NCBI RefSeq assembly: GCF_009299485.1
Contig: NZ_WBSO01000008.1
Coordinates: 1 to 38,536, forward strand
From: Bifidobacterium apri
GTDB taxonomy: Bacteria; Actinomycetota; Actinomycetes; Actinomycetales; Bifidobacteriaceae
Length of the DNA stretch: 38,536 bases
Direction of reading: 5' to 3'
The translations under genes and the position numbers were made by a program. Under the pieces are notes generated by a model. The model made no database searches and had not been told where the DNA came from. It saw only the letters and a list, made by a program, of their open reading frames with translations. How positions within the stretch are numbered: position 1 is the stretch's first letter; every line of letters begins with the position of its first letter. Positions 18,582-28,885 of the stretch are shown in pieces.

Positions 18582-19106
18582 CTACTCCACGGTCTCCCCG
18601 CCGGTCAGCAACTCCCACTCGGTGAGATGTTCGTTCGCGGACGAGCCTATTTGCGTGTAAACGTCGCTGAGCAGGATTTCTATGATTGCTGTCGCCGTTG
18701 CCATGCCGCTCAATGGCAGGAAGCTGTCGGTGGATATGGGAAGGACTATGGACGCGTCCGTCTTGATCGGCGACAATTCGCCATCGGATATCAGGACTAT
18801 GGTTGCGCCTTTCTGCTTGGCTACATGTGCGGCTCTGATGATGTTCTTCTGGTATCTGGCGAAATCGAATACCATGAACACTGATCGGCGGTTCATGTCC
18901 AGAAGGCATCCTTTGTCCTTCTGGTCCAGATCGTCAAGCAGCATGACGTTTGGTCGTAGCAGCTGCAAGTTCAATGCCAGGATTCTGGCGACCGCGGTGC
19001 TGAACCTGCCGCCGGCTACGTAGATGGTTCGCTTCTTGTCGGTGAAGCGTTTCTGTGTTGATTGTATTCGTGTACTCGGAGGGTGGGTATGTTTGTGGGT
19101 TGTCAA
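18582..19106 (-). pseudogene. SIS-domain remnant of an RpiR/MurR-type regulator, N terminus missing
   Basis: The 174-residue frame has a sugar-isomerase (SIS) fold: KKRTIYVAGGRFSTAVARIL, then FMVFDFARYQKNIIRAA and TIVLISDGELSPI, matching the sugar-phosphate-binding half of RpiR-family regulators. Those proteins normally carry an N-terminal helix-turn-helix domain of about 80-100 residues. Reading upstream in frame I meet a stop after some 16 more codons and no helix-turn-helix, so the DNA-binding part is lost. The frame starts with a TTG at 19106 without a clear ribosome site. It sits at the edge of the imported EPS block, so it was probably cut by that rearrangement. Confidence 0.6.
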
Positions 19107-19260
19107 GCGGATGTGGCCCGTTTTGCGTGCTGTTTTGGGGTCATGTGAACGGTAGGAATTGGTTCATTTGAGTAGCAACGGATTCGCTGCATTCGCCTTG
19201 AAAGGTCATTCCGCATGGAGAAGCATGGGGGCATCGGCGCGAGTTGCCACAGATGCGATA

Positions 19261-20478
19261 TCACTCGTGCGATTCGGACTGTTTGAGCTTCTCCTGGAAC
19301 ACCGTCCATTCACGAAGTCTGTTTGTGTCTTCAACTTGCTCGCATATTTTAATGCAGAAGGCTGCAAGTTCCGTCCTGATATTGTGAGTTTCCTGCAGTT
19401 TGCATTGTTGGCCGTCGATTTGCCAGATAAGTGCGGATTGATCGACGTTGTAATCTGCTCTGGTGCCATACATGTGCAAACGGTATTGGTCAGCGATGCG
19501 AAGCGCCGATTCGAAGTCCTGCAGCAGATAGTGGCAGCAGCATAAATTGTAGACGGATAGGCATGGCGTGTGAAACCCGCGTACGCGCGCCTTCTGGATG
19601 ATTTCTGCTGCGTCCTCCGGTGAATCCGGAATCAGGCAAAAGCCTTGAGAATTCAGCGCGTCGGTGGATTCCGGGCGCTCAGATAGATAAAAATTAAATA
19701 GTGCGGCCGCTCCCCGGTAATCCTGTTTCCTGAGGTTCTGTTTGGCGGCATCGATGAGCTTGTTAATTTGAATATCGAGCGTGCGAGTTTTCTGTTGATA
19801 GACAGCGCGCTTGGCAATCTCCGAGTTCAGCTCATTGTTGTCAATGTTTATTGGCTCAAGCGCATTCTCGGAGAAAGAGTCTGTGTCTCCGCTATGGATA
19901 TATCGATACTCTTTGTGCAGTGACTGGGTGGTCCATTTTGTTAAATCTGGAGATAGATATCGGTCGCAAAGCCATACGTAAGAAGCGACCACGGAATCAT
20001 CTTCCGGGCTTTGAAGACTGAGGCTCTTCCACGTGGTAATGTCTGGTGGATTCAGATTGATCAGATCTTGGAAGTTTGTGGTGGAAGCCCAAATTTTGAA
20101 GGTTTGAAGATTCTCTCCCAAACGACTTACGAACTGGTGGGCATTGGTTTCAGACGTGAGCTCGCCAAACTGTAGGCATTCCCGCCATTGTGCCAGTTTG
20201 TCTTCGGCCATCAATTGGTTGCCTTGAGCACTCAATACTGGTGCCAATACTTGCAGCACAAGAACGTCAACCAAGCCGTAGCGAATGATGCCGTCCGTGA
20301 TGCCGCGACTTTCCAGATTGTGCATCTCGGTCGTAATGCCAGTTGCTCGGCTCGCAGCATCCTTGGGGTTTGTGGGCACTGGGCAGAACAGCAATTTATA
20401 CAATGCTTTGAGTATGTCGCTGCAGGTTCGGGCATGATTTGTGGCGTTGGGCTGTTCGCTCGTGATATCTTCTGTCAT
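19261..20478 (-). CDS. TPR-like protein of unknown function
   Basis: A 405-residue soluble protein. Its C-terminal half is made of paired helices of TPR type, for example KQNLRKQDYRGAAALFNFYL followed by ALNSQGFCLI, and YNLCCCHYLLQDFESALRIA. The N-terminal half (about residues 1-240) resembles nothing I recognise. ATG 20478 has AGAGG 5 bases before it. It is divergent from the antitoxin/toxin pair, sharing a 97-bp intergenic region. TPR proteins are protein-binding scaffolds; a link to the toxin pair is only suggested by position. Confidence 0.65.
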   Translation of the reverse strand: MTEDITSEQPNATNHARTCSDILKALYKLLFCPVPTNPKDAASRATGITTEMHNLESRGITDGIIRYGLVDVLVLQVLAPVLSAQGNQLMAEDKLAQWRECLQFGELTSETNAHQFVSRLGENLQTFKIWASTTNFQDLINLNPPDITTWKSLSLQSPEDDSVVASYVWLCDRYLSPDLTKWTTQSLHKEYRYIHSGDTDSFSENALEPINIDNNELNSEIAKRAVYQQKTRTLDIQINKLIDAAKQNLRKQDYRGAAALFNFYLSERPESTDALNSQGFCLIPDSPEDAAEIIQKARVRGFHTPCLSVYNLCCCHYLLQDFESALRIADQYRLHMYGTRADYNVDQSALIWQIDGQQCKLQETHNIRTELAAFCIKICEQVEDTNRLREWTVFQEKLKQSESHE

Positions 20479-20489
20479 GATACCTCTGC

Positions 20490-20519
20490 TTGCAAGTCAG
20501 TGATACAATAGTGTATAAA
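20490..20519 (+). promoter_or_regulatory. Sigma70-type promoter of the antitoxin/toxin pair
   Basis: TTGCAA (20490-20495) and TATAAA (20514-20519) are 18 bases apart, 57 bases before the chosen antitoxin start. The segment ATACAATAGTGTAT overlapping the -10 box is a partial inverted repeat that could bind the antitoxin, as is usual for self-repressed pairs. Confidence 0.5.
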
Positions 20520-20575
20520 ATATAGCATAAGAATGTATGCACAGTAATATGAGCACATGGTATGAGAGGTTCCTT

Positions 20576-21046
20576 ATGAACAGTTTTCAGGTATCAGATC
20601 TCGCCAAACAGCGGACTGCAGTGCTGGATGCCGCGAGGAACGGTCGTGCCATCATCAAAGACAACAAAGGGTCGGAGCTGGTGATGCTCCCTAATGTTAA
20701 ACTTGAGCATCTGGAACTGTACAAGGAATGGACGCTGAATTTAAACCGGCTCAGAAGTTATCTTCAGCCAGGTGGCCGGCCGGATGTGGCGGGGTGGGGA
20801 GACCTCGCATGGCTCAGGGTCTTTGATAACGATGATCTCACCGCGTTCTGTGATGAGCTTTCTGATGAGCTAGTCATCGATATTTCCGGAGATGACTTTA
20901 CTGGACTTGACGAGTTGCTGCATGATTGGAAGGCAACCGCAGGGCAATTGGAGGATCCGTTGAGAAAACGGGTGCTGCTATCTCCGGGACTTGATCAGGA
21001 TGATTTCACCGAAGCCGAGGCGCCGGCAGAACCGGGGGATAAGTGA
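20576..21046 (+). CDS. Phd/YefM-like antitoxin
   Basis: Probable antitoxin that neutralises the product of the next gene and represses its own promoter. The N terminus NSFQVSDLAKQRTAVLDAAR followed by NGRAIIKDNKGSELVMLP has the Phd/YefM layout (short strand, helix, then a strand pair with a ligand-like turn). At 156 residues it is longer than the usual 80-90; the C-terminal part is acidic, fitting a toxin-binding tail. I chose ATG 20576 with GAGAGG 6 bases before it; an ATG at 20537 in the same frame is weaker. Its stop overlaps the toxin start by one base. Confidence 0.68.
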   Translation: MNSFQVSDLAKQRTAVLDAARNGRAIIKDNKGSELVMLPNVKLEHLELYKEWTLNLNRLRSYLQPGGRPDVAGWGDLAWLRVFDNDDLTAFCDELSDELVIDISGDDFTGLDELLHDWKATAGQLEDPLRKRVLLSPGLDQDDFTEAEAPAEPGDK

Positions 21047-21429
21047 TGGATTCTGCGTACAACCCTATGGAACCGGCGAGAAGCCCAGGCGGTAAACCAC
21101 TTGAAAAGCCCAAGTATCGTGTACTGGTTCATAGAAAGTACGCAGCAGCATGGGAACAGATTGTTGAACGCGTCGGCTTGAAGCAGGCGAGACAATTTTG
21201 GAATCACATCGCTCAGTCACCCGGATCCAAAGATCCAATAGCAAATACCTGTTTCCTGCGAGGGAAGGCGGGCGCGCCGAAAGGGAAAGGCTTCTCGAAG
21301 ACCATTCACTATGAGTTGTCGAGCATGGCACGGATCAACTACCAGTATTGTGACGCCTACCAGACAAAACCCGGTGGAGACGTGCATCGCGTCGTATTCA
21401 TACTCAGCATCGATTACTCGTCGCACTAG
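21046..21429 (+). CDS. RelE/ParE-superfamily toxin-like protein
   Basis: A 127-residue basic protein. YRVLVHRKYAAAWEQIVERV, GKGFSKTIHYELSSMARINY and VHRVVFILSIDYSSH outline a small alpha-beta fold like YoeB/RelE toxins, which cleave mRNA on the ribosome or, for ParE, poison gyrase. Start ATG 21046 shares its A with the antitoxin stop codon (a GTG at 21043 is possible), so the two are translationally coupled. Which activity it has is not shown by the sequence. The pair sits between the EPS assembly genes and the rhamnose genes and may help keep the locus. Confidence 0.65.
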   Translation: MDSAYNPMEPARSPGGKPLEKPKYRVLVHRKYAAAWEQIVERVGLKQARQFWNHIAQSPGSKDPIANTCFLRGKAGAPKGKGFSKTIHYELSSMARINYQYCDAYQTKPGGDVHRVVFILSIDYSSH

Positions 21430-22509
<1,080 letters not shown>

Positions 22510-22630
22510 GCCTGCGGGGCGGGTGTCGTGCGGTATCGCCTGGCGTCCGCCCCGTATGGTGTCCGTTGCTGTCGGCGTGGCGGTTGCGGGAGACGTTGGA
22601 TTGCATGAAAAGTTCAGGGAAGGCGTATTC

Positions 22631-24103
22631 ATGGATTTCGAGAAGGATTTGAAGGCCGTGCGGACGAATATCCCGGGGTTGATCGTGTTCGATCTGCCGG
22701 TGCATGGGGATAATCGTGGTTGGTTCAAGGAGAATTGGCAGCGCGCCAAGGAGGTCGCCCTCGGGCTGCCGGACTTCGGTCCGGTGCAGAACAACATCAG
22801 CTTCAACACGAAGCGTGGCGTGACGCGTGGCATTCATGCGGAGCCTTGGGACAAGTACATTTCGATCGCGACGGGCAGTGTGTTCGGCGCGTGGGTGGAT
22901 TTGCGTCCGGGGGATACGTTCGGCGAGGTGTATACGTGCGTGTTGGACCCGTCGAAGGCGATTTTCGTGCCGCGTGGCGTGGGCAACAGCTTCCAGACGC
23001 TGGAGGACGGCACCGCGTACACGTATCTGGTGAACGCCCATTGGAGCCTGGAGCAGAAGAAGACGTACACGTTCGTGAACCTTGCGGATCCGACGCTCGA
23101 CATCCGGTGGCCCATCCCGTTGGAGGAGTCTGAGCGTTCCGAGGCGGATTTGCATCATCCGATGCTCAAGGACGCCAAGCCGATGGAGCCGAAGCGCACG
23201 CTTGTCACCGGTTCGAACGGCCAGCTGGGCCGTGCCATCCGTGAGTATGCGGAGACGCATGGCCTGCACGGCTTTGAATACCATGACATTGACACCTTCG
23301 ATTTCTCCGATCCGGCTGCCTACGGTCAGTTCGATTGGGATCTGTACGGGACGATCATCAACGCCGGTGCGTTCACCGCTGTCGACAAGGCTGAGACGCG
23401 TGAAGGCCGCACCGCCGCGTGGAAGGCGAATGCCACGGGCCCGGCGTTGCTTGCCAAGGTCGCCCGTGAGCATCACATCACGCTCGTGCATGTGAGCTCG
23501 GATTATGTGTTTGACGGCACGGTGGAGGAACATACCGAGGATGAGCCGTTCGCCCCGCTGGGCGTGTATGGGCAGTCGAAGGCGGCGGGTGACATCGCCG
23601 TGGCTCAGGCCCCGCGGCACTACATCCTGCGCTCCAGCTGGGTGATTGGTGATGGACATAATTTCGTCAAGACGATGATGGGCTTGTCGGACCGTGTGGC
23701 GGATCCGCAGCAGGCGCTCGACCATGTGACCGTGGTGGATGACCAGTATGGGCGTCTCACGTTCACGAAGGATATGGCTGCCGCCATCTTCCACCTGCTC
23801 GGTTCGCAGGCGCCCTATGGTACGTATGATCTGACCGGTGAGGGTGCCGTGCGCTCCTGGAAGGACATCGCGGCCGAGGTGTTCGACCTGACCAACGGCA
23901 ACGGGGATGCGGTCATGCCGGTCTCCACGGAACAGTACTTCGAGTCCGCGAAGGGCCCGGTGGCGCCGCGCCCGGTGCATTCGGCGCTGTCGCTGGGCAA
24001 GATCGAGGCGACCGGTTTCACGCCGGTGGATTGGCAGGAGTCCCTGAAGGCGTATGTGAAGGCGGAGCTCGCCGTGCGCGGCGGGTCCGTGGAAGGGCGG
24101 TGA
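22631..24103 (+). CDS. rmlCD: Fused dTDP-4-keto-6-deoxyglucose 3,5-epimerase / dTDP-4-ketorhamnose reductase
   Basis: One 490-residue protein carrying steps three and four of dTDP-L-rhamnose synthesis. Residues 1 to about 185 are a cupin epimerase with the active-site His69 in [11 protein letters not shown] and [13 protein letters not shown]. Residues from about 190 are an SDR reductase with TGSNGQLG (193-200), VSSDYVFDG and YGQSK (Tyr313, Lys317). The fusion keeps both sets of key residues. ATG 22631 has AGGGAAGG about 8 bases before it. Such fusions are known in bifidobacteria and some other Gram-positives, so it is notable but not new. It ends 7 bases before rmlA. Confidence 0.95.
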   Translation: MDFEKDLKAVRTNIPGLIVFDLPVHGDNRGWFKENWQRAKEVALGLPDFGPVQNNISFNTKRGVTRGIHAEPWDKYISIATGSVFGAWVDLRPGDTFGEVYTCVLDPSKAIFVPRGVGNSFQTLEDGTAYTYLVNAHWSLEQKKTYTFVNLADPTLDIRWPIPLEESERSEADLHHPMLKDAKPMEPKRTLVTGSNGQLGRAIREYAETHGLHGFEYHDIDTFDFSDPAAYGQFDWDLYGTIINAGAFTAVDKAETREGRTAAWKANATGPALLAKVAREHHITLVHVSSDYVFDGTVEEHTEDEPFAPLGVYGQSKAAGDIAVAQAPRHYILRSSWVIGDGHNFVKTMMGLSDRVADPQQALDHVTVVDDQYGRLTFTKDMAAAIFHLLGSQAPYGTYDLTGEGAVRSWKDIAAEVFDLTNGNGDAVMPVSTEQYFESAKGPVAPRPVHSALSLGKIEATGFTPVDWQESLKAYVKAELAVRGGSVEGR

Positions 24104-24110
24104 GGAAGCC

Positions 24111-25019
24111 GTGAAGGGAATCATTCTGGCGGGCGGTTCGGGCACGCGCCTGTACCCGTTGACGACGGTGACGTCGAAGCAGTTGCTGCCGGTGTATGAC
24201 AAGCCGATGGTGTATTACCCGTTGAGCGTGTTGATGATGGCGGGCATCCGGGATATCCTGCTGATTTCGACGCCGAAGGACCTGCCGAATTTCGAGCGTC
24301 TGCTGGGGGATGGTTCCCGGTATGGGGTGCGCCTGTCGTATAAGGTGCAGCCGAGCCCGGACGGGCTGGCGCAGGCGTTCCTGTTGGGTGAGGAGTTCAT
24401 CGCGGGCGGCCCGTGCGCTTTGGTGCTGGGGGATAATATTTTCTACGGGAACGGATTGGGTCGTGTGTTGCGTGGTGCGGTGCGTGACGCCGAGGCGGGT
24501 CGGTCGAGCGTGTTCGGTTATTACGTGGATGACCCGGAACGGTACGGCGTGGTTGATTTCGACGAGTCGGGGCGGGCGGTGTCGATCGAGGAGAAGCCTG
24601 CGCACCCGAGGTCGAATTACGCGGTGACGGGCTTGTATTTCTATGATGACCGTGTGGTGGAGTATGCGAAGCGGGTGAGGCCGTCGGCGCGTGGCGAGTT
24701 GGAGATCACGGATCTGAACCGCATGTATCTGGAGGATGGCTCGCTGCGGGTGCGGACGTTGGGCCGTGGGTATGCGTGGCTGGATACGGGTACGATGGAT
24801 AGTCTGTTCGAGGCTGGTGAGTTCGTGCGTACGGTGCAGCGGGCGCAAGGCCTGCCTATCGCGGTGGTCGAGGAGATCGCCTACGAGAACGGGTGGATCA
24901 GCCGGGAGGAGTTGCTCGAGTCCGCCAAGCGGTACGGGAAGAGCCCGTACGGCAGGCATTTGCAGGGCATCGCCGACGGTGAGATCCGCCTCATCGACAA
25001 CAGCAAAACCCAAGACTAA
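24111..25019 (+). CDS. rmlA: Glucose-1-phosphate thymidylyltransferase
   Basis: First step of the pathway: glucose-1-phosphate and dTTP to dTDP-glucose. The 302-residue protein has the nucleotidyltransferase signature [12 protein letters not shown] with Arg13 and Lys23 ([12 protein letters not shown]), LGDNIFYG with the metal-binding Asp, and the sugar-binding [21 protein letters not shown] start at 24111 with GAGGAAG before it, directly after rmlCD. Length is typical of the short RmlA class. Confidence 0.96.
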   Translation: MKGIILAGGSGTRLYPLTTVTSKQLLPVYDKPMVYYPLSVLMMAGIRDILLISTPKDLPNFERLLGDGSRYGVRLSYKVQPSPDGLAQAFLLGEEFIAGGPCALVLGDNIFYGNGLGRVLRGAVRDAEAGRSSVFGYYVDDPERYGVVDFDESGRAVSIEEKPAHPRSNYAVTGLYFYDDRVVEYAKRVRPSARGELEITDLNRMYLEDGSLRVRTLGRGYAWLDTGTMDSLFEAGEFVRTVQRAQGLPIAVVEEIAYENGWISREELLESAKRYGKSPYGRHLQGIADGEIRLIDNSKTQD

Positions 25020-25133
25020 GCCACCACACAACCATGGCGAACCCGCCGCACCATCTGGCAAGCACTGAACCAATTGGTCTGTGTAGTTATCGGATAGTTC
25101 GGTGTCTCGTCGTTTCAGACATTAGGATATGAC

Positions 25134-25172
25134 ATCCTCAGTTGCCTGTTCTCTCATCAGACAACTGAGGAT
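25134..25172 (+). terminator. Hairpin downstream of rmlA
   Basis: An 11-bp perfect stem (ATCCTCAGTTG with CAACTGAGGAT), 17-base loop, about 115 bases after the rmlA stop. No T tract follows. Confidence 0.4.
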
Positions 25173-25500
25173 GCCTCCGTATTATCTTCATCAGTCGGCT
25201 TCGCGTTGATTCGATGATCAGTACTGTTGCGATTGCAAGCGAACACGCGCTGAAGTGCTGTTCGCATGTCAGAAACATGCAATTCCTTTCGGAGGCGCGC
25301 AAGCTATCGAAAGTGGGCCGTTTGAAGGGTATTCTGTTCCTTATCGATTCTCTCGCAGTCAGCCGCCCAAACTTCCAAACTGAACAACGAGGCTGTCTAG
25401 GGTAATTGATGAAACCGCACGGAGCCGGATTGTTGCCATACAGAAACTGCATCTGTAAGCATGAAACCACTTGTCTGGCATAGGAACATATAATTTCCGC
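25173..25500. other. Gene-free stretch before the ATPase remnant
   Basis: About 330 bases with no convincing gene. TATAAT occurs at 25489-25494 directly before the first ATG of the ATPase frame, but no -35 box is at a normal distance. Confidence 0.4.
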
Positions 25501-26541
25501 ATGAGTACGCAGGCCATCGAAAAGCTGTCCGTCTCCAGTTTTTGACCGTTCAACAACAGATATGAGTTGAGTTTTCTCCCAACTATCAATGTCATTGTTG
25601 GCGATAACGGCACAGGTAAATCGCAGTTGTTGAAGCTGTTGTATTCATGCACGAATGTCCTCCACCACGGCAATGACGTGAAGACCAATCTGCAAAGGAA
25701 CATTGCCGACAAGCTCATTGGCGTATTCCAGCCGGATGCTTTGGGCCGTCTTGCTACCCGCCAGCAGGGTAGGGCGCGTGCCGACATCACTGTCCGATAT
25801 CGCAATGTCAAGAATCGGCTGAAGTTCAGTTTCGCGACCAATTCAAAAACAGAAGTTCGCGTTGACTCATTCCCATCGAATCGATTGGAATCAACACCGG
25901 TTTTCCTGCCTTCACGCGAGCTCATGTCCATCTATCCCGGATTTGTTTCCCTGCACAACACCAGGTAAACCAGTTTTGATGAGACCTGGCGCGATACGTG
26001 CGATCTGCTCGGTCGTCCGCCACTGCGCCGAGTGAAGGGCGATGCCATCGATGATGCGATCAAGCCGTTGATGGACATCATGGGTACGGATATCACCGAA
26101 GAAGGCGGGCACTTCTATTTGCACCGGCAGGAGGGCATTTTGGAAATGCCTCTGGTTGCGGAAGGCCTCCGAAAATTGGCAACGATTTACCGATTGGTGC
26201 GTTCGGGCGTCTTGTCGGGAAGCGGATACCTGTTCTGGGATGAGCCCGAAGCCAACTTGAATCCCGCCAGTCAAGTCGCTGTAGCGCAGACCATTGTGAA
26301 GCTTGCAGACTGTGGGGCGCAAGTATTCCTGGGTACGCATAGCTCGTTCCTGATGCGTCAGCTTGAGCATGAGGCGAAGTCGATGACCGTTTCAGGTCTG
26401 GGATTTACCGCGTTCAAACGCGAAGGCGTGGATGTCACGGCGGTGCAGGAAAAGCGCATCGAGGACATTCCCGTTGATTATCTCGCCGCTATCAATGCGG
26501 AATACCATCAGGCTGACATGCTACTGGCGGAAGACGATTGA
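25501..26541 (+). pseudogene. AAA/ABC-type ATPase (RecF/OLD-like) interrupted by two in-frame stop codons
   Basis: One continuous frame of 347 codons reads as an ABC-type ATPase with Walker A GDNGTGKS (residues 34-41), Walker B YLFWDEPEANLNP (Asp247, Glu248) and an H-loop FLGTHSSF (His280). Two codons are stops: TGA at 25543-25545, where relatives tend to have Gly (VSSF-stop-PF), and TAA at 25966-25968 (HNTR-stop-TSFDETW). Both fit single-base changes and the frame is not otherwise shifted. Restart at TTG 25567 would give only the N-terminal half. Such proteins often act as the ATPase part of phage-defence pairs; here it is followed 4 bases later by a nuclease-like gene. Very likely a recent pseudogene, unless stops are sequencing errors. 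Confidence 0.75.
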
Positions 26542-26545
26542 CGAG

Positions 26546-27085
26546 ATGAAACAATTCACCCAAGACGGCAACGTGTATGAGTTTCCTGATGATTGGCTCG
26601 TTGTTCCCGCATATGATGAATTGCCATTCTTCAAGCGTCTGAGTGGGAACCAAGCCATCATGGCGAAGGGGTGCGATATCGTCGCAGTTTGCGGTGATGA
26701 GCTGTGGCTGATTGAAGCCAAGGATTATGACAGGAAATCCGTGAAGGAGACGCGGCCGAAATCCACGGAACTGGCAACGACTATTGCTCGAAAAGGCTTT
26801 GACACGCTGGCCGGTCTGCAAGTTGGTTCCAGATATCAGCCGAATCCCGAAGTCGCGGATATCTGCCGCCAAGCGGTGAATTGCAAGAAAGTCATTGTCT
26901 GCGCGACTATCGAGCCGTCCACCGCAATCAGTTCGAATCATTACGATCGTCAATTTTTACACCAGATTAGGGAACAGCTGAAGCGGAATACCGCAGGGTA
27001 TGCAAACAAAGTGTATGTGACACAGAATCGCGACGAAAAGGCATGGAAGAAGTGGTCTTCCCACAAGGACCCATCATCGCGCTGA
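26546..27085 (+). CDS. PD-(D/E)xK nuclease-like protein paired with the ATPase
   Basis: A 179-residue soluble protein. GCDIVAVCGDELWLIEAKDY gives the D-x(n)-ExK arrangement of PD-(D/E)xK nucleases (Asp44, Glu57, Lys59) with the expected strands around it. The remainder is helical and basic (REQLKRNTAGYANKVYVTQN). ATG 26546 lies 4 bases after the ATPase stop, so the two were one operon. An ATPase with an ExK nuclease is a common plan for defence systems. The frame itself is intact. I know no named family for it; nuclease activity is inferred from the motif. Confidence 0.6.
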   Translation: MKQFTQDGNVYEFPDDWLVVPAYDELPFFKRLSGNQAIMAKGCDIVAVCGDELWLIEAKDYDRKSVKETRPKSTELATTIARKGFDTLAGLQVGSRYQPNPEVADICRQAVNCKKVIVCATIEPSTAISSNHYDRQFLHQIREQLKRNTAGYANKVYVTQNRDEKAWKKWSSHKDPSSR

Positions 27086-27363
27086 TGCGTGCGAGTTGAA
27101 TGATGTCTCGCTGTTGAACTCCCGCATCACCGCAACTCTGTTTCCATAATGTGTCCGCGATGCATGCCCTCGTAACACAATCCGGCGGTCGCGTTAACCG
27201 GCCGGCCCGTATTGTGGGAGTTACGAGTTTTCTTCGTTTTCCTTGATACCAAAACGCAGGCGGCGAGGCCTCAACCTCGTCGGGACGAATCCGCAAACGA
27301 CGCATCGCCCCGAATGCCCCTGCTTGGGAAGTTCGCACGGCGTGCACAAGGAAAGTGGGAACC

Positions 27364-28752
27364 ATGAATCAATCCACGAATCCAATCGAAGAATCAGTGG
27401 ACCTTCTAATCAGCCATGCAACAATCTGCACCATGGACGCCTCGCGGCGGGTCATCCGCAACGGTTATGTCGCCGTGAACAATGGCACAATTGTCCGAAT
27501 CGGGGAAGGGAATATCCCTACCGACATACGCTCCGCACAAACCATCGATGCAGCCGGCCAAGTGCTGCTTCCCGGCTTCATCGACACGCACACGCACATT
27601 TTCCAGTCATTCCTCAAAGGATTGGGCGCCGACCATCGGCTGATTGAATGGCTGAATCGTTCCGCACTGCCGTATGGGGCGCTGATGACACCATATCAGC
27701 ATCGTCTCGCGGCGCAGCTGACGTGCATGGAGGCATTGAAAAGCGGATGCACCACGCTGTGCGAGTTCTTCTACACCGATCAGAATCCGCAACTGGCCGA
27801 CGGCTGCATCGCGGGAATGGAAGACACCGGTATCAGAAGCGTGTTCATCCGCACGTTCCAAGACGCGGGCGAGGATTACGGCATGCCGGCGTGCATGATC
27901 GAGCCAGCAGAGCAGGCAATGGAGGAGGTTTCCCGGCTCCGCAAGGATTACGCGGATCGCGGGGATATGCTCTCCATATGGACGGGACCGGACGTCACAT
28001 GGTCCACGACGCGGGACGGCTACCGCACGATGCTGGAGTATTGCCTGTCGGAGAACGTGCGGTATGCCATGCATATTGACGAAACCGAAGTTGACAACGC
28101 CATGTGCCGCGAACATTACGGGCAGAGCATTGTCCCGATGCTCGACGACATGGGATTCCTTACGGACAAGATGCTCGGCGTGCACTGCGTGAACCTCACG
28201 GATGATGAAATCCGTCGGTTCGCCGATCACGGAGTGTCAGTCAGCTATAATCCTGTGTCCAATATGTATCTCGGGTCTGGGGCTGCGCCGATTCGCGAAT
28301 GCCTTGATACAGGCGTGAATGTGTCGGTTGGCACAGACGGGGCAGCAAGCAACAACACGACCAACTATTTGGAAAGCCTCAAATTCGCGGCTCTCATTCA
28401 GAAAGGTTTCAGTCGGGATGCGGCGCGAATCACAGCCGAACAGACCATAGCCATGGCAACCAACGGCGGGGCGAAAGCCATCGGTATGGAGGACCGGCTC
28501 GGCAGTATCGAAATCGGCAAGCGTGCGGATCTGGTGCTGTTCGAACCGCGACATCTCACGTCCATTCCGATGCATGACCCATACGCGACTATGGTCTATT
28601 CATCCACGCCAGAGAATATCGCGACGACCATTGTCAACGGCCGAGTGGTGTACCGCAACGGAAGTTTTGCATGCGGCATCGATGAGCGGGATCTTGCCGG
28701 CGCGATTGATGTCGAACTGGACAAGCTACGCAAGCAGCTTGCCGACAACTGA
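27364..28752 (+). CDS. Metal-dependent amidohydrolase, TRZ/ATZ/SsnA deaminase type
   Basis: Probably a cytosolic hydrolytic deaminase of a purine or related ring. The 462-residue protein has the amidohydrolase metal ligands HTH (His76, His78), His237 with Glu240 in HIDETEVD, His274 in GVHCVNL and Asp325 in VGTDGAASNN. The last motif and GSIEIGKRADLVLF are typical of the group holding hydroxyatrazine hydrolase, 8-oxoguanine and S-adenosylhomocysteine/5'-methylthioadenosine deaminases. ATG 27364 has AAGGA 10 bases before it. The nucleobase permease gene 133 bases downstream suggests a purine or pyrimidine substrate taken up from outside. Exact substrate unknown. No other gene is seen in 27086-27363. 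Confidence 0.85.
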   Translation: MNQSTNPIEESVDLLISHATICTMDASRRVIRNGYVAVNNGTIVRIGEGNIPTDIRSAQTIDAAGQVLLPGFIDTHTHIFQSFLKGLGADHRLIEWLNRSALPYGALMTPYQHRLAAQLTCMEALKSGCTTLCEFFYTDQNPQLADGCIAGMEDTGIRSVFIRTFQDAGEDYGMPACMIEPAEQAMEEVSRLRKDYADRGDMLSIWTGPDVTWSTTRDGYRTMLEYCLSENVRYAMHIDETEVDNAMCREHYGQSIVPMLDDMGFLTDKMLGVHCVNLTDDEIRRFADHGVSVSYNPVSNMYLGSGAAPIRECLDTGVNVSVGTDGAASNNTTNYLESLKFAALIQKGFSRDAARITAEQTIAMATNGGAKAIGMEDRLGSIEIGKRADLVLFEPRHLTSIPMHDPYATMVYSSTPENIATTIVNGRVVYRNGSFACGIDERDLAGAIDVELDKLRKQLADN

Positions 28753-28885
28753 TTCTCGTTTCTCCCATTCAGCGTTCTTGCCGACTGCGGTAAAAGCGCG
28801 TCTGATTCTGCGAGCATCTGGCGAACCAGCTGGATGCCTAGCATTGTCATCCACAATCGTACGTCACATATTCAGGAGCATCATC

